A stretch of 13,881 nt of DNA from JBPEWY01 sp052032225 (GCA_052032225.1 JBPEWY010000039.1:1-13881), one strand, 5' to 3'. Positions 1 through 5,868 are shown, counted from the stretch's first letter. The notes: generated by a model not told the origin, from the letters alone. Program-made: numbers and translations.

Positions 1-104
1 TGGCTATAGCGATGGGGCTCACCTCTTACCATTCCGAACAGAGAAGTTAAGCCCATCAGCGCAGATGGTACTGCTTATTGCGGGAGAGTATGTCGCCGCC
101 TTGT
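1..104 (+). rRNA. rrf: 5S ribosomal RNA, 5' end cut by the window
   Basis: This is the 5S rRNA of the large ribosomal subunit, the last gene of an rRNA operon whose 16S and 23S genes would lie to the left of the window. The core motif CCGAACAGAGAAGTTAAGCCC is visible at 34-54, and the closing 3' strand GTCGCCGCC at 92-100 would pair with a 5' GGTGGC strand of which only TGGC is present. A few bases at the 5' end are therefore missing. The exact 3' end is uncertain by a few bases. An intrinsic terminator follows directly. Confidence 0.95.
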
Positions 105-107
105 TTT

Positions 108-141
108 AAAACCCTTCACTAGTTTAGTGGAGGGTTTTTTT
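108..141 (+). terminator. rRNA operon terminator
   Basis: A hairpin with arms at about 108-121 and 125-138 (core ACCCTTCACT / AGTGGAGGGT, one G-T wobble) is followed by a run of T residues at 135-146. It lies just after the 5S rRNA and should end rRNA transcription. Confidence 0.9.
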
Positions 142-211
142 GTTTTTTGTATGGTGTGAGTTATGTTTTTTTAAAAAGTAACTACTTTTACCTGCAAAAA
201 AAGCTTTGTGT

Positions 212-290
212 GAGGGATAGAAGCGGTATCCTTTTGTTTTAATAAAAACAAAAGATTTAAGCGGATAGCCCGACCCGAAGGGACACACCC
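212..290 (+). ncRNA. Candidate structured RNA / dispersed flavobacterial repeat element
   Basis: This stretch folds symmetrically. A perfect 10-bp stem (231-240 with 245-254, loop AATA) sits inside an outer GGG/CCC stem (214-216 with 269-271). The strands between the two stems each carry AAGCGG (221-226 and 259-264), forming an internal loop from a direct repeat. A small CCC-GAA-GGG hairpin follows at 274-282. From memory, the phrase AAGCGGATAGCCCG recurs in intergenic regions of many Flavobacteriaceae, and it may correspond to the Flavo-1 RNA motif; I could not check this. The strand is inferred. The region also reads as an open frame on the minus strand (124-357), which I regard as chance. 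Confidence 0.45.
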
Positions 291-318
291 AAATAAATAA
301 AAACGGATTTAGACCGTT
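291..318 (-). terminator. Probable terminator of the DUF6095 gene
   Basis: A 5-bp hairpin (AACGG 302-306 with CCGTT 314-318) is followed, on the minus strand, by a T-rich tract (TTTTTATTTATTT, 291-303). It overlaps the stop codon of the DUF6095 gene. The stem is short, so the call is moderate. Confidence 0.45.
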
Positions 319-541
319 ACTTTTTGTTAAAAAAAGAATTGGTAAGCAGGATAACACTGTAAAAGCCTAGTGCTATGGCAGTTAGAGCTAAAATGAGTCC
401 AATAATTAATACAGGGATATACCAAGGGTGATCTTGATTTTTGAAGGCTTGATAGATGACAACAGGACCTAAAAACATACAAATTACGGTGTATGCAAAG
501 TATTTGAGGCTTTTGTAAAGCTGTTCTTTATTGGTTTTCAT
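317..541 (-). CDS. DUF6095 family small membrane protein
   Basis: This 74-residue protein has two predicted membrane-spanning segments (about residues 13-33 and 41-66) joined by a short loop with the motif KNQDHPWYIPVL, then a short lysine-rich tail. The N-terminus, the loop and the length match my memory of the DUF6095 family, which is largely restricted to Flavobacteriia and has no known function. It probably sits in the inner membrane. It lies downstream of icd on the same strand, but a terminator-like hairpin ends only 12 bases before its start codon and I see no good promoter between them. It may be expressed by read-through. Length and start codon look normal for the family. Confidence 0.8.
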   Translation of the reverse strand: MKTNKEQLYKSLKYFAYTVICMFLGPVVIYQAFKNQDHPWYIPVLIIGLILALTAIALGFYSVILLTNSFFNKK

Positions 542-550
542 TAGTTATAA

Positions 551-580
551 AATAAAGGCCTCTTTTAAAGAGGCCTTTTA
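551..580 (-). terminator. Terminator downstream of icd
   Basis: A perfect 9-bp hairpin (AAAGGCCTC 554-562 with GAGGCCTTT 570-578) is followed on the minus strand by a weak T-rich stretch (TTTATTTTAT). It lies between the icd stop codon and the DUF6095 start codon. Confidence 0.8.
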
Positions 581-588
581 CAAATATT

Positions 589-2811
589 TTATGCGTTAAT
601 TATGCTATTTAATGTATTACTTGGACGCATTGCATTGCCGGCAAGAGTATCATCCGGTTGATAATAACCACCAATATTTACAGGTTGACCTTGAACTTGG
701 TTAAGCTCATTAACAATAGCTGTTTCGTTATCTTTAAGTGCTTTGTAAGTTTTGGTAAACTCTTCTTTTAGCATAGTGTCTTTATCTTGGTTGGCTAATG
801 CTTCTGCCCAATAAAGCGCTAAATAAAAATGACTACCACGGTTATCTAATTCTCCCACTTTTCTTAGTGGAGATTTTTTATTTTCTAGTAGTTTTTCGGT
901 CGCTTGATCTAATGTTTCTGCTAATATTAGCGCTTTTGGATTGTTAAATTTAGTACCGTAATGTTCTAAAGAAACGGCAAGCGCTAAAAACTCTCCGAGA
1001 GAATCCCATCGTAGATGGTTTTCTTCTACAAATTGTTGTACGTGTTTAGGAGCTGAACCTCCGGCACCGGTTTCGAATAAACCACCACCATTCATTAGTG
1101 GTACAATTGAGAGCATTTTTGCACTGGTTCCTAACTCTAAAATAGGGAACAAGTCTGTTAAGTAATCTCTCAAAACATTACCGGTAACTGATATTGTGTC
1201 TTTACCATCTTTTATACGCTCTAAAGTATATTGCGTTGCTTCTACCGGCGATAAAATTTTAATTTCTAAACCGCTGGTATCGTGATTTGGTAAGTACGTA
1301 TTTACTTTTTTAATTAGTTCTGCGTCATGAGCTCTATTTTTATCTAACCAGAACACAGCAGGAGTATTTGTTGCTCTTGCTCTTGTTACTGCTAGTTTAA
1401 TCCAATCTTGAATTGGGGCGTCTTTAACTTGACACATACGCCAAATATCTCCTTCCTCTACAGTATGCTCTATTAGAACAGTATTGTTTTGATCTACAAC
1501 TCTAACAACGCCTGATTTTTGTATCTCGAAGGTTTTATCGTGAGAACCATATTCTTCTGCTTTTTGCGCCATTAGCCCCACGTTTGGAACTGTTCCCATT
1601 GTTCTTGGGTCAAAAGCACCGTGCTTTTTGCAAAAATCTATGGTTGTTTGGTATATGCCTGCATAACTGCTATCCGGAATTACAGCTTTTGTGTCTTGTG
1701 GGTTACCTTTTGCGTTCCACATTTGCCCGGAGTTTCTAATCATTGCAGGCATAGAAGCATCTATAATAACATCGCTCGGTACGTGAAGGTTAGTTATGCC
1801 TTTATCAGAATTAACCATTGCTAAATCTGGTCCTTCATTGAAGGCTTGCTCTATATCTGCCTCAATTTCTTTACGTTTATCTTCAGGCAGCTCGCTTAAT
1901 TTACTTAATAGATTACCAAGACCATTGTTTACATCAACACCAATTTCATTTAAAACATCACCATGTTTTTCGAAAACATTGCTGAAAAATACTTTTACAG
2001 CATGACCAAAAATAATAGGATCTGAAACTTTCATCATGGTTGCTTTCATGTGTAAAGAAAACAACACTCCTTTTTCTTTTGCATCTTTTACTTGCTCTTG
2101 TAAGAAGGCTAATAAAGCTTTTTTACGCATTACGGTAGCATCTATAATTTCGCCTTCTTGAATGGCAAAGAAATCTTTTAAGGTTGAAGTAGCGCCATTA
2201 CTATCTACATGCTCAATTTTTACTTGGGTAGCTTGGTTTATTGTTAGAGATTTTTCGTTAGATCTGAAGTCGCCTTCACTCATAGACGCTACATGTGATT
2301 TAGAGTCTGGAGACCATTGCCCCATGCTATGCGGATTTTTTTTCGCATAATTTTTAACAGCTTTCGGCGCTCTCCTGTCTGAATTTCCTTCTCTTAAAAC
2401 AGGGTTAACAGCACTACCTTTAATTTTATCATATCTGGCTTTTATTTCTTTTTCTTTTTCTGTTGTAGGCTCATCTGGATAATCCGGTAAGTTATAGCCT
2501 TTATCTTGTAATTCTTTAATTGCTGCCTTTAATTGAGGGATAGATGCGCTAATGTTTGGAAGCTTTATAATATTTGCTTCGGGTTTTTTAGCCAATTCAC
2601 CTAATTCAGATAACGCATCCGGAATTTGTTGTTCTGAGGTTAAGTAGTCAGGGAAGTTAGCAATTATTCTTCCGGCTAGTGAGATATCTTTAGTTTCTAA
2701 AGCTATTCCTGAAGAAGCTGTAAATTTTTTTATAATTGGTAAAAGTGAATATGTTGCTAAGGCAGGAGCCTCATCTGTTTTAGTATAAATGATTTTAGGG
2801 TTAGTTGTCAT
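589..2811 (-). CDS. icd: NADP-dependent isocitrate dehydrogenase, monomeric type
   Basis: This enzyme oxidatively decarboxylates isocitrate to 2-oxoglutarate with NADP in the TCA cycle, in the cytoplasm (EC 1.1.1.42). At 740 residues it matches the monomeric family rather than the shorter dimeric one. The isocitrate-binding signature GSAVNPVLREGNSDRR is present, with Ser133, Asn136 and Arg140 at the positions equivalent to Ser132, Asn135 and Arg139 of the Azotobacter enzyme. Lys256 matches its catalytic Lys255, and Asp351, Asp549 and Asp553 match the metal ligands Asp350, Asp548 and Asp552. The active site therefore looks complete. The gene has its own promoter at 2858-2888 and a terminator at 551-580, so it is probably monocistronic. 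The start codon follows an AT-rich leader without a Shine-Dalgarno sequence. Confidence 0.97.
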   Translation of the reverse strand: MTTNPKIIYTKTDEAPALATYSLLPIIKKFTASSGIALETKDISLAGRIIANFPDYLTSEQQIPDALSELGELAKKPEANIIKLPNISASIPQLKAAIKELQDKGYNLPDYPDEPTTEKEKEIKARYDKIKGSAVNPVLREGNSDRRAPKAVKNYAKKNPHSMGQWSPDSKSHVASMSEGDFRSNEKSLTINQATQVKIEHVDSNGATSTLKDFFAIQEGEIIDATVMRKKALLAFLQEQVKDAKEKGVLFSLHMKATMMKVSDPIIFGHAVKVFFSNVFEKHGDVLNEIGVDVNNGLGNLLSKLSELPEDKRKEIEADIEQAFNEGPDLAMVNSDKGITNLHVPSDVIIDASMPAMIRNSGQMWNAKGNPQDTKAVIPDSSYAGIYQTTIDFCKKHGAFDPRTMGTVPNVGLMAQKAEEYGSHDKTFEIQKSGVVRVVDQNNTVLIEHTVEEGDIWRMCQVKDAPIQDWIKLAVTRARATNTPAVFWLDKNRAHDAELIKKVNTYLPNHDTSGLEIKILSPVEATQYTLERIKDGKDTISVTGNVLRDYLTDLFPILELGTSAKMLSIVPLMNGGGLFETGAGGSAPKHVQQFVEENHLRWDSLGEFLALAVSLEHYGTKFNNPKALILAETLDQATEKLLENKKSPLRKVGELDNRGSHFYLALYWAEALANQDKDTMLKEEFTKTYKALKDNETAIVNELNQVQGQPVNIGGYYQPDDTLAGNAMRPSNTLNSIINA

Positions 2812-2857
2812 TGTATGTGTTTTAGTTAATTGAAATTAGGCCTATTTACAAGATTCG

Positions 2858-2888
2858 CAAATATACATTAATATGCCTTTTTTAACAA
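2858..2888 (-). promoter_or_regulatory. Promoter of icd
   Basis: On the minus strand, TTG (2886-2888), a 20-bp spacer and TATATTTG (2858-2865) match the Bacteroidetes primary promoter exactly. The leader to the icd start codon would be about 40 bases. Confidence 0.75.
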
Positions 2889-2908
2889 CGCTTATTTTAC
2901 AGGGAGGA

Positions 2909-2958
2909 TAAAAAAACAAAAGCCATATCAATGTAATTTCTTACTTTGACATGGCTTT
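2909..2958 (-). terminator. Terminator of the candidate ncRNA
   Basis: A 12-bp stem (2919-2930 with 2947-2958) has one imperfect pair that is a T-G wobble on the minus strand but an A-C mismatch on the plus strand. A second small stem, GTAA/TTAC (2933-2936 with 2941-2944), is capped on the minus strand by GAAA, a GNRA tetraloop. The tract TTTGTTTTTTT follows on the minus strand (about 2909-2920). This is an intrinsic terminator in the minus direction, placed where no protein gene ends. Confidence 0.8.
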
Positions 2959-3404
2959 CTTTGAAATAGTTTCCCGTGGCCTATTTAGTGTTGCCACTAA
3001 CTTCGGTAATGTAGACCGCTCTACAGTACCTTTTCGGCTCAAGTTTCACTATTTCAATCGAACACTTTTCATTAAAAAAGAACAAAAGTTCTTTAAAACT
3101 ACTTGGTGTTCTAAATTGTTTTTCTTGATGCCCTTAAAAGTAATCACTCGTTACTCACAAATAACTACTTTGTTGAGCATTGTTTCTAGTTGGTTGCTAT
3201 CCCTTTCAGGAGAAACAACTTTTCGAAACTTTCAGTATGCTACGGTGAAACCTACTTGCGCATGTAACACTTTTGCATACGTCATGGTTTTTTAGTTTTT
3301 AATGCATACACATTTAAACTGCAAAACCTCGAAAAACAATTATTATAAAGAACGTTGCTTTATTCGAATTCGTAATACTAATGATAATTAGTTGATCACT
3401 TATT
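2909..3404 (-). ncRNA. Candidate novel structured non-coding RNA
   Basis: This interval occupies most of the roughly 770-bp gap between rplS and icd. It has its own promoter (3411-3440) and terminator (2909-2958). Possible helices in minus-strand order: 3275-3280 with 3235-3240; 3216-3220 with 3188-3192; a three-part arm 3177-3180/3128-3131, 3166-3171/3137-3142 and 3162-3165/3150-3153; 3106-3111 with 3060-3065 enclosing a 7-bp hairpin (3088-3094/3077-3083); a perfect 10-bp stem 3048-3057 with 2961-2970 enclosing two hairpins, GGTA/GTAGA (3005-3030) and TTAGTG-GCAA-CACTAA (2985-3000). The GCAA and GAAA loops are GNRA tetraloops only on the minus strand. I find no conserved sequences of RNase P RNA, tmRNA, SRP RNA or 6S RNA. 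No minus-strand reading frame of note exists here. The 5' end is inferred from the promoter, and the first 120 bases are less structured. Confidence 0.55.
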
Positions 3405-3410
3405 CTTTAC

Positions 3411-3440
3411 CAAATGTAATATTTGATTTTTAATTTCCAA
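3411..3440 (-). promoter_or_regulatory. Promoter of the candidate ncRNA
   Basis: On the minus strand, TTG (3438-3440), a 19-bp spacer and TACATTTG (3411-3418) match the Bacteroidetes consensus. Transcription would start near 3404. Confidence 0.6.
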
Positions 3441-3463
3441 ATAAAATAACTCTCTAAAAATCA

Positions 3464-3502
3464 ACAAGATATCAACTTGTGTTATTAACAATTGTTAATA
3501 AC
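3464..3502. repeat. Two adjacent inverted repeats, one a perfect 22-bp palindrome
   Basis: A perfect palindrome with half-site GTTATTAACAA spans 3481-3502. Directly beside it is a second inverted repeat, ACAAG (3464-3468) with CTTGT (3476-3480). They lie beyond the rplS terminator and about 40-60 bp upstream of the candidate ncRNA promoter, so a regulator-binding site is possible. The half-site TTATTAACA resembles a DnaA box (TTATCCACA) at seven of nine positions, which I consider too weak to call. Confidence 0.6.
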
Positions 3503-3532
3503 GACATTTTAAATGGAGAAAAGAACATTACA

Positions 3533-3564
3533 TAAAAAAAAGCCTTCAATAAGAAGGCTTTTTT
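3533..3564 (-). terminator. Terminator of rplS
   Basis: A hairpin AGCCTTC (3541-3547) / GAAGGCT (3553-3559) is flanked by A residues on one side and T residues on the other, so it could work in both directions. On the minus strand it lies about 20 bases after the rplS stop codon. Confidence 0.85.
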
Positions 3565-3583
3565 GTAGGTTAGTGTTTGGTAT

Positions 3584-3931
3584 TTATGACCTAACTTCTT
3601 TAATTCTTGCTTTTTTACCGGTAAGACCTCTAAAGTAATAAATTCTAGAGCGTCTAACTTTACCACGCTTGTTAACTTCTATTTTTTGTAATGCAGGCAT
3701 GTTAATTGGGAAAATACGCTCTACACCAACAGTACCTGACATTTTGCGAATGGTAAAAGTTTCGGTAGCACCACTACCTCTTCTTTGAATTACAGTTCCT
3801 CTAAAGAACTGAGTACGAGTTTTTTCGCCTTCTTTAATTTCGTAGTAAACAGTAATAGTGTCTCCAGCAGAGAATTCTGGAAAATCTTTTTTAGTTACAA
3901 ATTCGTCTTGAACAAATTTTACTAAGTCCAT
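3584..3931 (-). CDS. rplS: 50S ribosomal protein L19
   Basis: L19 is a structural protein of the large ribosomal subunit at the interface with the small subunit. The 115-residue product has the usual length and shows family motifs throughout: PEFSAGDTITVYYEIKEGEKTRTQFFRGTVI in the N-terminal half, then RRGSGATETFTIRKMSGTVGVERIFP and the basic KVRRSRIYYFRGLTGKKARIKE near the C-terminus. It lies downstream of trmD on the same strand, an order common in bacteria. It also has its own promoter (4004-4033) and a folded leader (3954-3997) that may mediate autoregulation. A terminator follows. Nothing unusual is seen in the protein. Confidence 0.98.
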   Translation of the reverse strand: MDLVKFVQDEFVTKKDFPEFSAGDTITVYYEIKEGEKTRTQFFRGTVIQRRGSGATETFTIRKMSGTVGVERIFPINMPALQKIEVNKRGKVRRSRIYYFRGLTGKKARIKEVRS

Positions 3932-3953
3932 TTTAATTTATGTTTAAAAATTG

Positions 3954-3997
3954 ATTTAGAACAACATTCACGTCTCTCGCCAGAGGTTGAACTAAAT
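3954..3997 (-). promoter_or_regulatory. Folded leader of rplS, probable L19 autoregulatory element
   Basis: The minus-strand leader forms ATTTAG/CTAAAT (3992-3997 with 3954-3959), a TT/TT internal loop, CAAC/GTTG (3986-3989 with 3962-3965), and an inner hairpin CTCT-GGCG-AGAG (3974-3985) with a one-sided bulge of eight bases (3966-3973). It lies between the promoter and the rplS start codon, beginning at about the predicted transcription start. Ribosomal-protein leaders commonly bind the protein product, and I recall a published L19 leader candidate in Flavobacteria, which I could not check. Confidence 0.6.
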
Positions 3998-4003
3998 TGA
4001 CTG

Positions 4004-4033
4004 CAAAAATAATCAATTAATACGAATAAGCAA
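4004..4033 (-). promoter_or_regulatory. Promoter of rplS
   Basis: On the minus strand, TTG (4031-4033), a 19-bp spacer and TATTTTTG (4004-4011) match the Bacteroidetes consensus. It lies just past the trmD stop codon. Confidence 0.75.
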
Positions 4034-4039
4034 CAGTTT

Positions 4040-4720
4040 TTATTTTTTATTTAAAAGGTCCGGTCTGCGCTCTTGCGTGCGTTTTAAGGCTTGTTCTTCT
4101 CGCCATTTTTCAATTTTAGGAAAGTTTCCGCTTAATAAAATTTCGGGTACTTTTAATCCCTTGTAATCTGCCGGACGTGTATACACGGGTGGAGCTAATA
4201 AATTGTCTTGAAAAGAATCGGTTAGGGCAGAAGTTTCATCATTTAAAACCCCTGGAATTAATCTAATTATAGCATCGCATAAAACAGCAGCACCAAGCTC
4301 TCCTCCGGATAATACATAATCTCCTATAGAAATTTCTTTAGTAATTAAGTGATCTCTCACTCTTTGATCAACTCCTTTATAGTGGCCACATAAAATAATT
4401 AGGTTTTGTTTTAATGATAGTGTATTGGCCATGGTTTGATTTAAGGTTTCGCCATCTGGAGTCATATAAATCACTTCGTCGTATTCTCTTTCTGCTTTTA
4501 GTGCTGTAATACATTTATCTATTGGCTCTATCATTAAAACCATTCCGGCGCCACCACCAAATTGGTAATCATCTACTGTTTTATAATTATTTGTAGTATA
4601 GTCTCTTAGGTTATGTAACTTAACTTCTACTAAGCCTTTTTGTTGAGCTCTTTTTAAAATAGAAGCTTCAAAAGGACTTTTAATGAGTTCCGGAAGTACC
4701 GTTATAATATCTATACGCAT
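4040..4720 (-). CDS. trmD: tRNA (guanine(37)-N1)-methyltransferase
   Basis: TrmD transfers a methyl group from S-adenosylmethionine to N1 of G37 in tRNAs and so prevents frameshifting. It is a cytoplasmic dimer with a trefoil-knot fold. The 226-residue product shows FGGGAGMVLMIEP (54-66), the knot motif CGHYKGVDQRV (111-121) and SIGDYVLSGGE (131-141), plus TDSF with Asp168, equivalent to the catalytic Asp169 of the Haemophilus enzyme. The Glu usual in GxYEGxD is Lys here (residue 115). The frame stays open 15 codons further upstream (to 4765), but I chose Met at 4720 because the protein family begins MRIDIITVLPE and a promoter element lies inside the extension. It is followed by rplS with no clear terminator between them. 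Confidence 0.96.
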   Translation of the reverse strand: MRIDIITVLPELIKSPFEASILKRAQQKGLVEVKLHNLRDYTTNNYKTVDDYQFGGGAGMVLMIEPIDKCITALKAEREYDEVIYMTPDGETLNQTMANTLSLKQNLIILCGHYKGVDQRVRDHLITKEISIGDYVLSGGELGAAVLCDAIIRLIPGVLNDETSALTDSFQDNLLAPPVYTRPADYKGLKVPEILLSGNFPKIEKWREEQALKRTQERRPDLLNKK

Positions 4721-4734
4721 ACAATGGTTTTTTG

Positions 4735-4765
4735 CAAAGATATTGCTTTTGTTATATGCCAACAA
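4735..4765 (-). promoter_or_regulatory. Promoter of trmD
   Basis: On the minus strand, TTG (4763-4765; another TTG at 4760-4762), a 20-bp spacer and TATCTTTG (4735-4742) match the consensus. The leader would be only about 8-10 bases, nearly leaderless, and this placement supports the trmD start at 4720. Confidence 0.6.
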
Positions 4766-4771
4766 TCAATT

Positions 4772-5218
4772 TTATTGAGGCGCTTTCCAGAAATAATGAA
4801 GCATGGTACTATCTTTTTCCCAGCCTAATTTTTCGTAAAGCTTTTGGGCAAAATTGTCTGATGCAGTTTCTAAAGCAAGACCTTTATAGTTTTTATCTAT
4901 ACAATATTGTTTAGCATGATTTAATAGTGCTTTTGCTATACCGAGGTTTCTGTGTGATGCAACCACAAACAAATCATTTAAAATGTAAAAAGGCTGTAAT
5001 GAAACCGATGAAAATGTTGGGTATAATTGTGTAAATGCTACAGCTTTATTTTGGTAATAGGCTATAAAAATTATACTCTCATTATGGTTAAGTCTATTTA
5101 ACAAGAATTTGAACTCAGATTTAGGAGCAGCTTCTTGTTTGTAAAAAACTCTGTAAGCGCTAAAAAGTGGGGTTAAATCTTTTAAATCTTCTATGGTTGC
5201 TTGTTTTATGTATAGCAT
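4772..5218 (-). CDS. GNAT family N-acetyltransferase
   Basis: This 148-residue protein is a GCN5-related N-acetyltransferase, which moves an acetyl group from acetyl-CoA to an amine. The acetyl-CoA pyrophosphate-binding loop appears as HRNLGIAKALL (89-99), preceded by the typical strand ILNDLFVV (79-86), and the C-terminal motif NFAQKLYEKLGW (122-133) is standard. The substrate cannot be told from sequence. It lies 51 bases upstream of trmD on the same strand, with a trmD promoter between them. A terminator hairpin ends about 10 bases before its start codon, so it may depend on read-through from the upstream coiled-coil protein gene. Confidence 0.88.
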   Translation of the reverse strand: MLYIKQATIEDLKDLTPLFSAYRVFYKQEAAPKSEFKFLLNRLNHNESIIFIAYYQNKAVAFTQLYPTFSSVSLQPFYILNDLFVVASHRNLGIAKALLNHAKQYCIDKNYKGLALETASDNFAQKLYEKLGWEKDSTMLHYFWKAPQ

Positions 5219-5223
5219 AATAA

Positions 5224-5254
5224 ATAAAAAAACTCCCCAATTTTAGGGGAGTTT
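5224..5254 (-). terminator. Terminator after the coiled-coil protein gene
   Basis: A perfect 9-bp hairpin (AAACTCCCC 5230-5238 with GGGGAGTTT 5246-5254) is followed on the minus strand by TTTTTTTATTTA. It lies six bases after the stop codon of the gene at 5260-5868. Confidence 0.9.
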
Positions 5255-5259
5255 GTATG

Positions 5260-5868
5260 TTAACTTTTTTTACCGGCTTTTTGTTTATTTATTTCGTCTT
5301 GTAGTTGTCTTCTAACTTTTTGTTCGCGCTCTAAAGCTCTTCGTCTGTGTTCTTCGTATTCTGCTTCAAGTTCTGCTAAGCTGTTTCTGGCTTCTTGCGT
5401 AATAATATTGCTATTCCTGAATTTGTAAATAAAGAATAACAACAATATGGTTAATATAGCAATAATGCTCCACATTAACGATTTATATGCAGCTTTACTC
5501 CATAACGAACCAAAGAACGATATACTGTCTTTTTCTTCGGTTACGGTATTTAAATTATCGGTTGTTGTTTTAAGTTGAGCTTGTAATGAAGCAATTTCTT
5601 TTTTTTGATTATTTATTGTGGCTTGTAAAGATTTATTATTGGCATAAGCAGCATTCAAACTATCTATAACATTGTTTCTAAGTTTAATTAACCAGGTGCG
5701 CTTAACTACTTCGTACTCTTGGTAATTTCCTGATTTTTTAAAAACATATTCAAACTGATTTTCTATAGAGCCTTCATCTAAAGAAAGCTTAGGCTCTTCT
5801 TGCGCGTGTAATACAGCCACAAACAGGAAGGCTAAACCTGTAACAATTAATCTTACTTTTCTCATCAT
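5260..5868 (-). CDS. Exported coiled-coil membrane protein of unknown function
   Basis: The 202-residue product has an N-terminal signal peptide (residues 1-22, likely cut at LHA-QEEP), a region of about 40 residues with the conserved-looking phrase ENQFEYVFKKSGNYQEYEVVK, a coiled coil (about 65-112), one membrane segment (131-149) and a second charged coiled coil (156-198) ending REQKVRRQLQDEINKQKAGKK. I recall relatives throughout Flavobacteriaceae. Several databases, as I remember, name them tRNA (guanine-N1)-methyltransferase, which the sequence contradicts: there is no methyltransferase fold, and the real trmD lies two genes downstream. The function is unknown; an envelope scaffold or tether is a guess. 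It has a promoter (5934-5965) and a terminator. Confidence 0.85.
   Translation of the reverse strand: MMRKVRLIVTGLAFLFVAVLHAQEEPKLSLDEGSIENQFEYVFKKSGNYQEYEVVKRTWLIKLRNNVIDSLNAAYANNKSLQATINNQKKEIASLQAQLKTTTDNLNTVTEEKDSISFFGSLWSKAAYKSLMWSIIAILTILLLFFIYKFRNSNIITQEARNSLAELEAEYEEHRRRALEREQKVRRQLQDEINKQKAGKKS

Noticed and set aside
124..357. A 77-residue minus-strand frame overlapping the rRNA terminator and the repeat-like element
   Set aside because: It runs through the 5S terminator and the symmetrical hairpin element and overlaps the DUF6095 gene end. Similar peptides probably come from repeated copies of the element rather than from a gene.
1621..2350. Several plus-strand open frames inside icd
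   Set aside because: They lie opposite a long conserved gene with a complete active site, and their products show no family features.
3027..3040. Group II intron domain V-like phrase GAGCCGAAAAGG on the minus strand
   Set aside because: The 34-base hairpin with its catalytic triad and bulge is not present, and no intron-encoded protein is nearby.
2951..3295. A 114-residue plus-strand open frame opposite the candidate ncRNA
   Set aside because: Its product has no recognisable motif, the frame includes the terminator stem and the RNA helices, and no ribosome-binding or plus-strand promoter signal is seen. It looks like a chance frame in structured DNA.
2909..3404. RNase P RNA, tmRNA, SRP RNA or 6S RNA as identity of the ncRNA region
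   Set aside because: I looked on both strands for the GAGGAAAGTCC and ACAGAA blocks of RNase P, the tRNA-like ends and tag of tmRNA, and the SRP tetraloop domain, and found none. 6S cannot be fully excluded by eye because it is defined mainly by fold.
3481..3502. The palindrome as a pair of DnaA boxes or part of oriC
   Set aside because: The half-site differs from the DnaA box at two of nine positions, there is no cluster of boxes, and dnaA itself is 10 kb away.
4721..4765. An upstream start for trmD adding 15 residues
   Set aside because: The extension contains the trmD -7 element and has no similarity to TrmD N-termini, which begin at the Met at 4720.
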